In this document: one piece after another, positions 1 to 7,383 of the stretch
How positions within the stretch are numbered: position 1 is the first letter of the stretch
Layout of the letters: each line of letters opens with the position of its first letter
NCBI GenBank assembly: GCA_036563645.1
Contig: DATCMA010000031.1
Location: 1 to 23,047 of the forward strand
Direction of reading: 5' to 3'
Source: DATCMA01 sp036563645
GTDB lineage: Bacteria; Actinomycetota; Actinomycetes; Mycobacteriales; Micromonosporaceae
DNA: 23,047 bases
The notes under the pieces: model-generated
Database searches by the model: none
Seen by the model: only the letters and a program-made list of their open reading frames with translations
What the model was told of the DNA's origin: nothing
Translations under genes and position numbers: made by a program

Positions 1-198
1 CCCTTCACCGGCGAAGCCATCGAACGAGACGCCAACGGCAACGTCCTCGCCATCGTCACCTACCGCGACGGCTGGAGGGACGGCCCCGAGATCCACTACT
101 ACCCCAACGGACAACTCAAAGCAGAAAGGATCTACAACGACGAGGGAAGACTCGTCGATGTCCACCGCTACGCACCCGACGGCACACGCATCGAGTAG
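1..198 (+). CDS. C-terminal fragment of a MORN/YwqK-like repeat protein (5' end outside window)
   Basis: Reading frame 1 is open from the first base to a TAG at 196-198, giving the last 65 residues of a protein that starts outside the window. The segment YRDGWRDGPEIHYYPNGQLK followed by a short aspartate/glutamate-glycine turn matches the pattern of MORN-type repeats of the YwqK-like family (aromatic, D-G, x-G, then YYPNGQLK). Such proteins are often annotated as antitoxin or immunity components of polymorphic toxin loci, but from this fragment that role is only inference. The frame uses several AGG and AGA arginine codons, which are scarce in the neighbouring genes, so it may be transferred or accessory DNA. 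No partner toxin is visible in the window. Confidence 0.7.
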   Translation, partial: PFTGEAIERDANGNVLAIVTYRDGWRDGPEIHYYPNGQLKAERIYNDEGRLVDVHRYAPDGTRIE

Positions 199-216
199 CC
201 CTGACCCCAGCCCCAA

Positions 217-232
217 GCAGCGCCGGCGCTGC
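217..232. terminator. Perfect 16-bp palindrome downstream of the MORN-like gene
   Basis: GCAGCGCCGGCGCTGC is its own reverse complement and starts 18 bases after the stop codon of the fragmentary gene. It could fold into a short GC hairpin ending that transcript. No T-run follows, and a perfect palindrome leaves almost no loop, so a protein-binding site is the alternative. Confidence 0.3.
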
Positions 233-291
233 GCCCTCCAAGCGGGCCGTCCTGTGCGCGCCGACACAGACGCACCTCTGGCGGTGACACC

Positions 292-1515
292 GTGGGCCTC
301 GACGAGGACGCCTACCCCCGGATGACCGCCACGCAGATCGCACGCCTCGTCAACCATGGCGACATCAGCGCCCGGGAGGTGGTGGACGCGGCGCTGCGCC
401 GACATGCCCGGGTCGACGGCGCGGTACGTGCCTTCCGGGAGATCTGGCCACAACGCGCGCGAGAAGCGGCGGACGCGGTGCAGCGCGCGCTCGCGGCCGG
501 CGTGTCCCTGCCGCTCGCTGGGGTGCCCATCGGGCTCAAGGCGTGGGACGGCGTGGACTCGCCGCAGGCCCGCCGCCTCATCGCCGCGGGCTGCGTGCCC
601 CTGGGCCTCACCTCCGTGCCCGGCCGCGGCACCCCCTGGCAGACCTGGGGGGAGACTCTCCACGGCCCCACCACCAATCCGTGGCGTGCGGACCGCAGCC
701 CTGGGGGTTCGTCCGCCGGTTCCGCCGCGGCCGTCGCGTCCGGCGTCGTACCACTCGCCACAGGCACCGACGGTGCGGGGTCAATCCGTATCCCCGCCGC
801 CTGGTGCGGCGTCGTCGGGGTGAAGCCCACCGCCGGGGCGATACCCGGCGATCGCCCAGGCGGGCTGCGTGTCTCCGGTCCCCTCGCGCGCTGCGTGCGT
901 GACGCGGCCGTCTACCTCGACACGGTCCTCGGCACGACCACCTTGGCCACCGCTGTCGGCACCCCGATCACCGAGCCGATTCGGGCCGCCTGGTCCACTG
1001 ACCTTGGATTCGCTGATGTCGATCCCGAGGTAGCCACGATCGCCCATGCGGCGGCGCGCCAGCTCGCCGCGAGTGCCGTGGTGGCCCTATCTCCCGCGCG
1101 GCTCACGCTGCGCGACCCGGCACCGGCATGGCCCGTGCTCCGCGCTGTCGAACGTGGACAGACATCGGCGAACGCGGCCAGCGCGCGCGGCACCGCACTC
1201 CCCGATCCTCAGCAACGCGCCGCCGCGGAAGCGCTGCGCCGCGATAACGACCGCCGCCTGCACGCCTTCTTCGCCACCGTCGACGTGCTCATAACCCCGA
1301 CCACGCCGACCCGTCCGCATGGGCACGACGGCCCAGGGGACGCGATGAGCGTCGCCCTCACCTGGGCGTTCAACGTCAGTGGTCACCCCGCGGTGTCGGT
1401 CCCGGTCGGACACACCGCGGATGGGCTACCAGTCGGGGTGCAGCTCGTGGGACGGCACGGGTCGGAGCCGTTGCTGCTGCGGCTGGCCGCCACGCTGGAG
1501 CGCGTCACCGGCTGA
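292..1515 (+). CDS. Amidase-signature family hydrolase
   Basis: This 407-residue protein belongs to the amidase signature family, which hydrolyses C-N amide bonds with a Lys/cis-Ser/Ser triad. The lysine is K83 in GVPIGLK, the cis-serine region is GGSSAGS at 138-144 (S140), and the nucleophile is S164 in GTDGAGSIRIPA. The cis-Ser to Ser spacing of 24 is typical, but only 57 residues separate K83 from S140, because the usual stretch after the lysine (commonly KDNID...T.AGS) is missing. The C-terminus keeps the normal ITPTTP and FNVSGHPAVSVPVG segments. The substrate cannot be predicted. The GTG at 292 has no strong ribosome binding site; an in-frame ATG at 322 (MTATQIARLV) is an equally good start. 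The gene converges on obg with a single base between the stop codons, and occupies the position where actinobacteria usually carry proB. Confidence 0.9.
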   Translation: MGLDEDAYPRMTATQIARLVNHGDISAREVVDAALRRHARVDGAVRAFREIWPQRAREAADAVQRALAAGVSLPLAGVPIGLKAWDGVDSPQARRLIAAGCVPLGLTSVPGRGTPWQTWGETLHGPTTNPWRADRSPGGSSAGSAAAVASGVVPLATGTDGAGSIRIPAAWCGVVGVKPTAGAIPGDRPGGLRVSGPLARCVRDAAVYLDTVLGTTTLATAVGTPITEPIRAAWSTDLGFADVDPEVATIAHAAARQLAASAVVALSPARLTLRDPAPAWPVLRAVERGQTSANAASARGTALPDPQQRAAAEALRRDNDRRLHAFFATVDVLITPTTPTRPHGHDGPGDAMSVALTWAFNVSGHPAVSVPVGHTADGLPVGVQLVGRHGSEPLLLRLAATLERVTG

Positions 1516-1516
1516 G

Positions 1517-3007
1517 CTATTCGACATCCTCGTCATCCCAGAACGCGTCGGACACGTCCTCGCCCGCCTCAGCGTCCTCGGGCGACACGTCCGCCTCGTC
1601 CGACAGCAGAGCCTGGCGACGCGCCTTCTTCGCCGCCAGCCGCTCGGCCGCCGTCGCCCGCTTCGGCTTCTCCTCCAGCCGGTAGTCCGTCCCCCGCGCC
1701 CCAGGCACGAAGTCCACGCCGTCGTACTGGGTGGGCTGCCACTCGAACTCTCGGTTGCCGATACGCACCAGGCTGCCTGGCGTGGCGCCCGCCTTGGCGA
1801 GCGCCTCCTCCACGCCGAGCCGGGCGAGCCGGTCGGCGAGGAACCCCACCGCTTCGTCGTTGTCGAAGTTGGTTTGTTTCACCCACCGCTCGGGACGGGC
1901 GCCACGGACGACGAAGACACCGTCCTCAACGTCGATCGTGAAGCCGGTGTCGTCGACAGCGGGCGGCCGGATGATGATGCGGGGCGGCTCGGCGACCGGT
2001 CGGGTCGCGCGGTGCGCCTCCACGAGTTCGGCGAGGGCGTAGATGAGCTCCCGGAGGCCTTCCCGCGTCACAGTGCTGATTTCGAAGACCCGCAGCCCGC
2101 GCGCCTCCAGGTCTGGGCGGACCAGCTCCGCCATGGCGCGCGCGTCCGGAATATCGATCTTGTTGAGGGCGACGATACGGGGCCGGTCCGCCAACCCGCC
2201 GTACGCGGCGAGCTCCGCCTCGATCGCGTCGAAATCGGCGATTGGGTCACGCTCGACCTCCAACGCCGCGCAGTCGATGACGTGGACGAGCACCGCGCAG
2301 CGTTCGATGTGGCGGAGGAAGTCGAGTCCCAGCCCTTTCCCCGACGCCGCGCCGGGAATCAGACCAGGGACGTCGGCAACGGTGAAGGTGTGGTCATCCT
2401 GCCGCACCACTCCGAGGTTCGGGACGAGGGTGGTGAACGGATAGTCAGCGATCTTGGGTTTGGCCGCGGAGATGACCGAGATCAGCGACGACTTTCCGGC
2501 GGAGGGGAAACCCACCAGGCCGACGTCCGCCACACTCTTGAGCTCAAGGACGACGTCAATCCGCTCACCCGGCTCGCCCAGCTCAGCGAAACCGGGTGCC
2601 TTCCGCCGCGCGTTCGCCAGCGCCGCGTTGCCGCGCCCGCCCCGGCCACCACGGGCGATCTCAACCTTGGTGCCGGCGCCGACGAGGTCAGCGATGACCT
2701 TGCCGTCCAAGGTTTGGACGACCGTGCCGTTTGGCACCCGGAGGATCGTGTCCCGCCCGTTAGCGCCGTCGCGGTTGCCGCCCGCCCCGTTCTTGCCGTT
2801 CTCCGCCTTGATGTGCGGGCGGAAATGGAAGTCGAGCAGCGTATGCACTTGGGGGTCGACGACCAGCGAGATGCTCCCGCCATGCCCGCCGTTGCCCCCG
2901 TCCGGGCCGCCCAGCGGCTTGAACTTCTCCCGACGGATTGAGACGCAGCCGTGCCCACCGTCACCGGCCTGCAGGTGCAGGACAACCCGGTCCACGAACA
3001 TGGTCAC
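1517..3007 (-). CDS. obg: GTPase Obg/CgtA (large ribosomal subunit assembly)
   Basis: This 496-residue protein is the Obg GTPase, which binds the 50S subunit and acts in ribosome maturation and stress signalling. Residues 1-160 form the glycine-rich Obg fold (GGPDGGNGGHGG). The G domain follows, with G1 GFPSAGKSS at 166-174, G3 DVPG at 212-215 and G4 NKID at 282-285. The OCT domain spans about 345-425, and a charged acidic tail ends the protein. I chose the GTG at 3007 because GGGAGG lies 8 bases upstream and the resulting N-terminus MTMFVDRVVLH matches the actinobacterial form MTTFVDRVELH. The ATG at 3001 is only two codons in and has poorer spacing. It is the last gene of the minus-strand rplU-rpmA-obg set, 168 bp after rpmA. 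Confidence 0.97.
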   Translation of the reverse strand: MTMFVDRVVLHLQAGDGGHGCVSIRREKFKPLGGPDGGNGGHGGSISLVVDPQVHTLLDFHFRPHIKAENGKNGAGGNRDGANGRDTILRVPNGTVVQTLDGKVIADLVGAGTKVEIARGGRGGRGNAALANARRKAPGFAELGEPGERIDVVLELKSVADVGLVGFPSAGKSSLISVISAAKPKIADYPFTTLVPNLGVVRQDDHTFTVADVPGLIPGAASGKGLGLDFLRHIERCAVLVHVIDCAALEVERDPIADFDAIEAELAAYGGLADRPRIVALNKIDIPDARAMAELVRPDLEARGLRVFEISTVTREGLRELIYALAELVEAHRATRPVAEPPRIIIRPPAVDDTGFTIDVEDGVFVVRGARPERWVKQTNFDNDEAVGFLADRLARLGVEEALAKAGATPGSLVRIGNREFEWQPTQYDGVDFVPGARGTDYRLEEKPKRATAAERLAAKKARRQALLSDEADVSPEDAEAGEDVSDAFWDDEDVE

Positions 3008-3107
3008 GACACCATCCTCCCAAGTCCTCCTGTCGGGCACGACCGGGCCACGGCAATCCCGTGACCGGTGGGCGACCCCCGCTCACCCGGAGGAACGGAT
3101 GACACGA

Positions 3108-3144
3108 CGAAACGGGCCGTGAACCACGTCCACGGCCCGTTTCG
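3108..3144 (-). terminator. 14-bp hairpin between rpmA and obg
   Basis: CGAAACGGGCCGTG (3108-3121) and its exact reverse complement (3131-3144) enclose a 9-base loop. It lies 31 bases past the rpmA stop and about 100 bases before obg. There is no clear U-run after the stem on the minus strand, so it may be a partial terminator, an attenuator that lowers obg relative to the ribosomal proteins, or an RNA-processing and stability element. Confidence 0.6.
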
Positions 3145-3175
3145 ATACACGAAGCCTACTGCGGTGGCGATACGC

Positions 3176-3433
3176 CTACTGCTGCACCGGCACGATGTTG
3201 ACGACCTTACGGCCCCGCTTGGTGCCGAACTGCACCGCCCCAGCGGCGAGGGCGAACAGCGTGTCGTCACGGCCCCGGCCGACCAGGTTACCCGGGTGGA
3301 ACTTGGTGCCGCGCTGCCGCACGAGAATCTCGCCAGCGTTGACGATCTGGCCGCCAAACCGCTTCACACCGAGCCGTTTCGACTCGGAGTCGCGGCCGTT
3401 CCGTGAGCTGGACGCACCCTTTTTGTGAGCCAT
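3176..3433 (-). CDS. rpmA: 50S ribosomal protein L27
   Basis: The 85-residue protein is L27, a large-subunit protein whose flexible N-terminus reaches towards the peptidyl-transferase centre. It starts MAHKKGASSSRNGRDS, the classic L27 N-terminus without a cleavable leader of the Firmicutes type, and contains QRGTKFHPGNLVGRGRDDTLFA. Length and sequence fit the family. The ATG lies 9 bases after the rplU stop, so the two are cotranscribed and probably translationally coupled. The ribosome binding site is weak and overlaps the end of rplU. Confidence 0.98.
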   Translation of the reverse strand: MAHKKGASSSRNGRDSESKRLGVKRFGGQIVNAGEILVRQRGTKFHPGNLVGRGRDDTLFALAAGAVQFGTKRGRKVVNIVPVQQ

Positions 3434-3442
3434 GGCGAGCGC

Positions 3443-3757
3443 CTACTTCCCAGTCGAAATCCCGGTCACCTTCACCCGGGTCAAGGGCTGACGGTGCCCT
3501 TGGCGCTTGTGGTAACCGGTCTTGGGCTTGAACTTGTGAATCCTAATCTTCGGCCCCTTGACGTGCTCGGCGATCTCGCCGGACACCGAGACCTTGGCCA
3601 GCTGTGCCGCGTCGGTCACCACCTTGTCACCGTCAACAAGGAGCACCGCAGGCAGAGTCACCGGATCGCCGGGCGCACCGGCCAGCTTCTCAACCTCGAT
3701 CACGTCGCCTTCGGCAACCTTGTACTGTTTGCCGCCGGTCTTGACGATCGCGTACAT
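3443..3757 (-). CDS. rplU: 50S ribosomal protein L21
   Basis: The 104-residue protein starts MYAIVKTGGKQYKVAEGD and contains GPKIRIHKFKPKTGYHKRQGHRQ, both diagnostic of L21, a 23S rRNA-binding protein of the large subunit. An AGGAG sequence lies 11 bases before the ATG. It is the first gene of the rplU-rpmA pair; a promoter can be placed about 115 bases upstream, so the pair and perhaps obg can be transcribed independently of rne. Confidence 0.98.
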   Translation of the reverse strand: MYAIVKTGGKQYKVAEGDVIEVEKLAGAPGDPVTLPAVLLVDGDKVVTDAAQLAKVSVSGEIAEHVKGPKIRIHKFKPKTGYHKRQGHRQPLTRVKVTGISTGK

Positions 3758-3847
3758 GGGGACGCGGACTCCTGTCGTCTATCTGGTGACGGATGGTGTT
3801 CGCAACGGCTCGCGCCGCTGAGGCTACAGCGACGGGCACACGTCATC

Positions 3848-3865
3848 ATGGCGCATCTGCGCCAT
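3848..3865. promoter_or_regulatory. Inverted repeat at the predicted rplU transcription start
   Basis: ATGGCGCA and TGCGCCAT are exact inverted repeats separated by two bases. They lie directly downstream of the proposed -10 element of rplU, overlapping or just after the expected start point. This position suits either an operator or a hairpin at the 5' end of the rplU mRNA. The function is inferred from position only. Confidence 0.4.
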
Positions 3866-3870
3866 CCGAA

Positions 3871-3899
3871 AGAGTACGCCATACCGGCCCCGCCGCCAA
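3871..3899 (-). promoter_or_regulatory. Predicted promoter of rplU-rpmA
   Basis: On the minus strand a -35-like TTGGCG (3894-3899) is followed by a 17-base spacer and a -10 TACTCT (3871-3876), fitting the TANNNT actinobacterial housekeeping pattern. The start would fall near 3864, giving a leader of roughly 105 bases before the rplU ATG. Confidence 0.55.
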
Positions 3900-3966
3900 A
3901 ATCGGGGTCGGGTGAAACGAGGCGCCGGTCACCCCGGAGCGCTCCCGGCGCCCTCGGCGCACAGGT

Positions 3967-4001
3967 GGGCCCCTTCTGCTGGGCGCCAGCGGAAGGGGCC
4001 C
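3967..4001. terminator. Long GC-rich hairpin in the rne-rplU gap
   Basis: GGGCCCCTTC (3967-3976) pairs exactly with GAAGGGGCCC (3992-4001). The stem continues inward with one T-G wobble and GCTGG/CCAGC closing a three-base loop, giving about 16 pairs. It lies upstream of the rplU promoter, in the 502-bp gap between rne and rplU. No U-run follows on either strand. It may be a second terminator or processing site for the rne transcript. Confidence 0.45.
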
Positions 4002-4163
4002 CGGTCAACAACCGGGCACGGCAAGGAGGAAGCGCGCCCGGCGGGCCAGAGAGCGTGGGCGGGTAGCGCGGGGGTTTCCACTGCCACCCGTCCGGTCAAC
4101 CCTCCGTCACGGCCCTAGTTGACCTTGATACGGACAGCCTAGCCGGATCGACAGCGCCATGCG

Positions 4164-4197
4164 CGTCGAACGGGCGACTCTCGTCGCCCGTTCGACG
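4164..4197 (-). terminator. Terminator hairpin downstream of rne
   Basis: CGTCGAACGGGCGAC (4164-4178) and its exact reverse complement (4183-4197) form a 15-bp stem with a four-base loop. It begins 62 bases after the rne stop codon on the minus strand. It lacks a U-run in that direction, as many actinobacterial terminators do. The rest of the gap (3900-4260) shows no gene. Confidence 0.65.
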
Positions 4198-4259
4198 TTT
4201 ACCCGCCTATAACCAGGAAAATCTGTCAGATTCGCCCGCCCCCGGCGGACCTCCTCCGG

Positions 4260-7238
4260 CTACGCACGCCGCCGCGCACCGCCGCGGCGGCGCCCTCCGG
4301 CGCCCGCCTCGAGCGGTTCCGCACCGGCCGTCTCGCCCGGGAGAGCCGCATCGGGGTCATCCGGCCCGGCCAGCCGCATGGGGGTCACTGCCCCGTTGCT
4401 GCTCTTCTCCGGCTCGCCGTACCGCGACGGGTCGTAGTCCACCATCCCGGACTCGCCGGCCCCCGCCGGTTCGGTAACCGTCGGAGCCGTGCTCGCCCCA
4501 CTAGCCGGCGCGGCCCCGTTCGCGGACGCGGCGCCGTTCGCCAAGGCCGGATCGGTCGTGACCTGGGGAGCGGCGTCGGTGGTGACGGGTTCGGCGGCCT
4601 TCCGCGCCCGGCGGCGCGCACTCGCCGACGACCCGGTGGAGGACACTGACTTGGACTTGTCGGCCGCGCTCGCCTTCGGCTTCTCAGGCTCGGGATCCAG
4701 CTTGATGATCACTCCCCGGCCCTTGCAGCACTCGCACGGCTCGCTGAAGGCCTCCAGTAGCCCTCCGCCGATCCGCTTGCGGGTCATCTGCACCAGGCCC
4801 AGCGACGTGATCTCGGTGACCTGGTGCTTCGTCCGGTCGCGGCCCAGGCATTCCGTGAGCCGGCGCAGCACGAGCTCACGGTTGGACTCGAGCACCATGT
4901 CGATGAAGTCGACGACGATGATCCCACCGAGGTCCCGCAGCCGGAGCTGACGAACGATCTCCTCCGCCGCCTCGAGGTTGTTGCGGGTGACCGTCTCCTC
5001 GAGGTTGCCGCCCGTCCCGGTGTACTTCCCGGTGTTGACGTCGATGACGGTCATCGCCTCGGTGCGGTCGATGACGATGTACCCGCCCGAGGGGAGATAC
5101 ACCTTCCGGTCGAGAGCCTTGAGGATCTGCTCGTCGATGCGGTGCTCGGCGAAGACGTCCGTGACACCGGTGTGCCGGCGCAGCCGCGGCAGCAGGTCCG
5201 GCGAGACGTGGCTCAGGTACGACTCGACCATTTCGTACGCCTCGTCGCCCTGAATCACCAGCTCGCGGAAGTCCTCGTTGAAGAGGTCGCGCACCACCCG
5301 AATGACCAGGTCCGGCTCCTCGTAGAGGAGCATCGGCGCGGTGCCCGTGGCCGCCTTGGCCTGGATGTCCTCCCACTGCGCCTGCAACCGCTTGATGTCC
5401 CGGGCCAGCTCCTCCTCGGTTGCACCCTCCGCCGCCGTCCGGACAATCACGCCGGCGCCGTCGGGCACGAGCCGCTTGAGGATCTCGCGTAGCCGCTTGC
5501 GCTCGTTCTCCGGCAGCTTGCGGCTGATCCCCGAGGCGTTGCCGTTGGGCACGTAGACGAGGTGCCGCCCAGAGAGCGCGATGTGGCTGGTCAGCCGCGC
5601 GCCCTTGTGGCCGACCGGGTCCTTGGTGACTTGCACCAGGACGGAGTCCCCGGAGCGGAGGGCCTGCTCGATCGACCGCGCACGCCCCTCCAGACCGGTG
5701 GCTTCCCAGTTGACCTCGCCCGCATACAGCACCGCGTTCCGGCCGCGGCCGACGTCGACGAAGGCCGCCTCCATGCTCGGCAGGACGTTCTGCACCTTGC
5801 CGAGGTAGACGTTGCCGGCCATCGTCGTCTGGGAGGCGCGGGCCACGTAGTGCTCGACGAGCACGCCGTCTTCGAGCACGGCGATTTGCGTGCGGTCACC
5901 GCGCTGGCGGATCACCATCACGCGATCCACCGCCTCGCGCCGGGCGAGGAACTCCGATTCCGTCAAGATCGGCGGACGCGTCCGACGCTGGTCCCGCCCG
6001 TCGCGGCGGCGCTGCCGCTTGGCCTCCAGCCGAGTCGACCCCGACACGCTTTGGATCTCGTCGACAATCCGCGGCTCGCGGACCTTGACCACGGTCGGGA
6101 CGCCGTCCTCGATCACCGTGGTGTCCGACGCTTCCCCGCTCCGGCGCCGGCGCCGGCGACGACGACGCGTGATCGTCGGCTCTCCGTTGACCGCCGCGGC
6201 CTCGGCCGTCTCGGCTGGCTCAGCTTGATCCGCCTCGCTGGACGTGGACTCGGCGCTGGGCTCACCCTGCTCCGGCCGAGTGGCCTGCTCCTCAGGCGAG
6301 CCCTGCTCGTCGCGCGGCGCCTGCTCGTCGCGGTCGTGCCCGGCGGTGTCCTCGGCCGGCTCGGCCTGCTCACCGTGCTCGGTGTGCTCCGCGGCGGGAG
6401 CCTCCTCCACACTGCCTTTGCCGCGCCCCCGTCCACGCCGGCCCCGACGACGGCGACGCCGACCGCTGGACTCGGTGGACTGCTCGTCCCCCGCAGCCGC
6501 GTCGGCGGTCTCGGCCGCGCCGGCCGCCGCGGTGGCGTCCGCCGCCGCGATCTCCCCAGCGGCCGCCTCCGCCGCCGTCTCCACTGGCTCCACCGCGCGC
6601 CGACGCCGGCGGCGGCGTCCGCTCTCGACGTGCTCGCCCGCACCGGTGTCCACGGCGACGGTGTCAGCGTCATCGACGAGCGCGGCACCGGTCGGCTCGG
6701 GAACCGACGCGGCGGCGCGCCGCCGTGCCTCAGCCGCGGCTTCGAGGTCCGGTGCCATGAAGAGCACCGCGGGCGGGGTCATGACCCGCCGCACCGGCGC
6801 GCTTCCCCCCGCTGCTCCCGGGGTGGTCGCTGGCCCGGCGGTCGGCGATGCGCCACCCACGGGGTCCGTGCTCGTCACCGGTGCGTGCATCGCGACCGGC
6901 GCCACGGGTTTATCCGCGGGGCCGGATCGCTCCGGCTCGGCGGTCGCCCTATGTGACGACGCGGCAGTCGTGGAGACCGCCGCTTCCGCAGTGTCGCGTT
7001 CTCGCGATATGTCGTTGTGTCCGTCGGACGCTGGCCCTGTCGCCAGCGCCGCACTCATCCCCGCCGCGTCCCCGTCACTGGGGGATCCGCCCTCGGCGCC
7101 CGAATCAGCTCCGGGTCCCCCGCTGGCCATCGGGCGACGGGCGGCACGGGCACGGCGGGCAGACGCTGTGGTCCCGGCGGTGTCGCCGACCGGCTCAGTC
7201 CCGGTACGGTCACCGTCCTCTGGCTCGTGATCGAGCAT
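4260..7238 (-). CDS. rne: Ribonuclease E/G family endoribonuclease
   Basis: This 992-residue RNase E/G cleaves single-stranded RNA in mRNA decay and in rRNA and tRNA processing. The catalytic core is central: an S1-like RNA-binding domain around 436-555, VIDVNTGKYTG with D733 and VVDFIDM with D777/D780 as the metal-binding acidic residues, and a zinc-link CxxC in CECCKGRG (C835/C838). It is flanked by long low-complexity arms: an N-terminal Ala/Glu/Arg-rich region of about 430 residues with arginine blocks near 208-214, 260-272 and 358-366, and a C-terminal arm of about 145 residues ending in RRRGGARRRA. This layout is usual for actinobacterial RNase E and unlike E. coli, where the arm is C-terminal. 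The ATG at 7238 has GGAG 6 bases upstream. It lies between the DUF2344 gene and rplU, the standard actinobacterial order. Confidence 0.96.
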   Translation of the reverse strand: MLDHEPEDGDRTGTEPVGDTAGTTASARRARAARRPMASGGPGADSGAEGGSPSDGDAAGMSAALATGPASDGHNDISRERDTAEAAVSTTAASSHRATAEPERSGPADKPVAPVAMHAPVTSTDPVGGASPTAGPATTPGAAGGSAPVRRVMTPPAVLFMAPDLEAAAEARRRAAASVPEPTGAALVDDADTVAVDTGAGEHVESGRRRRRRRAVEPVETAAEAAAGEIAAADATAAAGAAETADAAAGDEQSTESSGRRRRRRGRRGRGRGKGSVEEAPAAEHTEHGEQAEPAEDTAGHDRDEQAPRDEQGSPEEQATRPEQGEPSAESTSSEADQAEPAETAEAAAVNGEPTITRRRRRRRRRSGEASDTTVIEDGVPTVVKVREPRIVDEIQSVSGSTRLEAKRQRRRDGRDQRRTRPPILTESEFLARREAVDRVMVIRQRGDRTQIAVLEDGVLVEHYVARASQTTMAGNVYLGKVQNVLPSMEAAFVDVGRGRNAVLYAGEVNWEATGLEGRARSIEQALRSGDSVLVQVTKDPVGHKGARLTSHIALSGRHLVYVPNGNASGISRKLPENERKRLREILKRLVPDGAGVIVRTAAEGATEEELARDIKRLQAQWEDIQAKAATGTAPMLLYEEPDLVIRVVRDLFNEDFRELVIQGDEAYEMVESYLSHVSPDLLPRLRRHTGVTDVFAEHRIDEQILKALDRKVYLPSGGYIVIDRTEAMTVIDVNTGKYTGTGGNLEETVTRNNLEAAEEIVRQLRLRDLGGIIVVDFIDMVLESNRELVLRRLTECLGRDRTKHQVTEITSLGLVQMTRKRIGGGLLEAFSEPCECCKGRGVIIKLDPEPEKPKASAADKSKSVSSTGSSASARRRARKAAEPVTTDAAPQVTTDPALANGAASANGAAPASGASTAPTVTEPAGAGESGMVDYDPSRYGEPEKSSNGAVTPMRLAGPDDPDAALPGETAGAEPLEAGAGGRRRGGARRRA

Positions 7239-7383
7239 GAACTTCTCCAGTTCTGGCTACCCCGGGCGCGTGAGCGCTGCCACTCAGGGTTGCCGCAAAA
7301 GACATTCCCGGCGGCGATTCCAAGCAGCCGGCCGGATCCTCGATGCCGACCGGGCTCGGACAAGGCCGCCGAAGCCTGGCTCA

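Noticed and set aside
1379..2941. 520-codon plus-strand frame across obg
   Set aside because: Antisense shadow of obg, which has all GTPase motifs on the minus strand.
3758..4259. Possible tRNA or small gene in the 502-bp rne-rplU gap
   Set aside because: I looked for a cloverleaf and for coding signs; only hairpins, a promoter and an inverted repeat could be supported.
5562..6956. 464-codon plus-strand frame across the N-terminal arm of rne
   Set aside because: Produced by the repetitive GC-rich arginine/alanine codons of rne read in reverse; no motif.
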